In this document: positions 5,995 to 5,998 of the stretch, one piece after another
Layout of the letters: the number at the start of each line of letters is the position of its first letter
How positions within the stretch are numbered: the first letter of the stretch is position 1
NCBI GenBank assembly: GCA_009885185.1
Contig: VFLF01000702.1
Span: 1 to 5,998 of the forward strand
Length of the DNA stretch: 5,998 nucleotides
Direction of reading: 5' to 3'
Source: Nitrosomonadales bacterium
Lineage (GTDB): Bacteria; Pseudomonadota; Gammaproteobacteria; Burkholderiales; SG8-41
Position numbers and translations under genes: made by a program
Notes under the pieces: model-generated
Told to the model about the DNA's origin: nothing
What the model saw: only the letters and a program-made list of their open reading frames with translations
Database searches by the model: none

Positions 5995-5998
5995 GTTC

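Noticed and set aside
1..5998. tRNA, rRNA, CRISPR array, insertion sequence, attachment site or riboswitch
   Set aside because: Nearly all of the window is occupied by six coding genes with gaps of at most 31 nt; the two ends (1-66 and 5942-5998) are too short and show no such structures, and no transposase or long repeats were seen.

Overview
The window holds one tightly packed run of six genes, all on the minus strand, so transcription runs from high to low coordinates. It looks like an accessory catabolic operon for a carboxylic acid handled as its CoA thioester. The organism is most likely a betaproteobacterium, probably Burkholderiales. This rests on the orphan Bug/TctC-type periplasmic binding protein next to a class III CoA-transferase, a pairing especially common in that order. 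Base composition is moderately GC-rich (mid-50s percent by eye, not computed). No species marker is present, so this placement is inference.

Layout in transcription order: (1) 5941-5522, a zinc-ribbon/OB-fold DUF35 protein; (2) 5514-4339, a thiolase-fold protein of the SCP-x/Ltp type that lacks the catalytic cysteines; (3) 4328-3861, a MaoC-like (hotdog) enoyl-CoA hydratase; (4) 3829-2864, a Bug/TctC tricarboxylate-type periplasmic binding protein; (5) 2864-1623, a CaiB/BaiF class III CoA-transferase; (6) 1626-67, a carboxyltransferase (PccB/MmdA-like) subunit of a biotin-dependent acyl-CoA carboxylase or decarboxylase. Gaps are 7, 10 and 31 nt, followed by overlaps of 1 nt (TGATG) and 4 nt (ATGA). 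Translational coupling and a single mRNA are therefore very likely. The 57 bases upstream of gene 1 hold an imperfect direct repeat that may be a regulator site. The 66 bases downstream of gene 6 are AT-rich and may hold a weak terminator.

How the genes may work together (inference): the Bug protein captures an exogenous carboxylate and the CoA-transferase activates it. The carboxyltransferase adds or removes a carboxyl group, MaoC hydrates a 2-enoyl-CoA, and the cysteine-less thiolase with its DUF35 partner cleaves the resulting 3-hydroxyacyl-CoA by a retro-aldol reaction, as Ltp2-ChsH2 does in steroid side-chain degradation. The order carboxylate, hydrate, cleave would parallel the leucine and acyclic-terpene (Atu) pathways but with unrelated hydratase and lyase enzymes. 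The substrate cannot be read from the sequence. No biotin carboxylase, biotin carrier, acyl-CoA dehydrogenase, transporter membrane subunit or regulator lies in the window.
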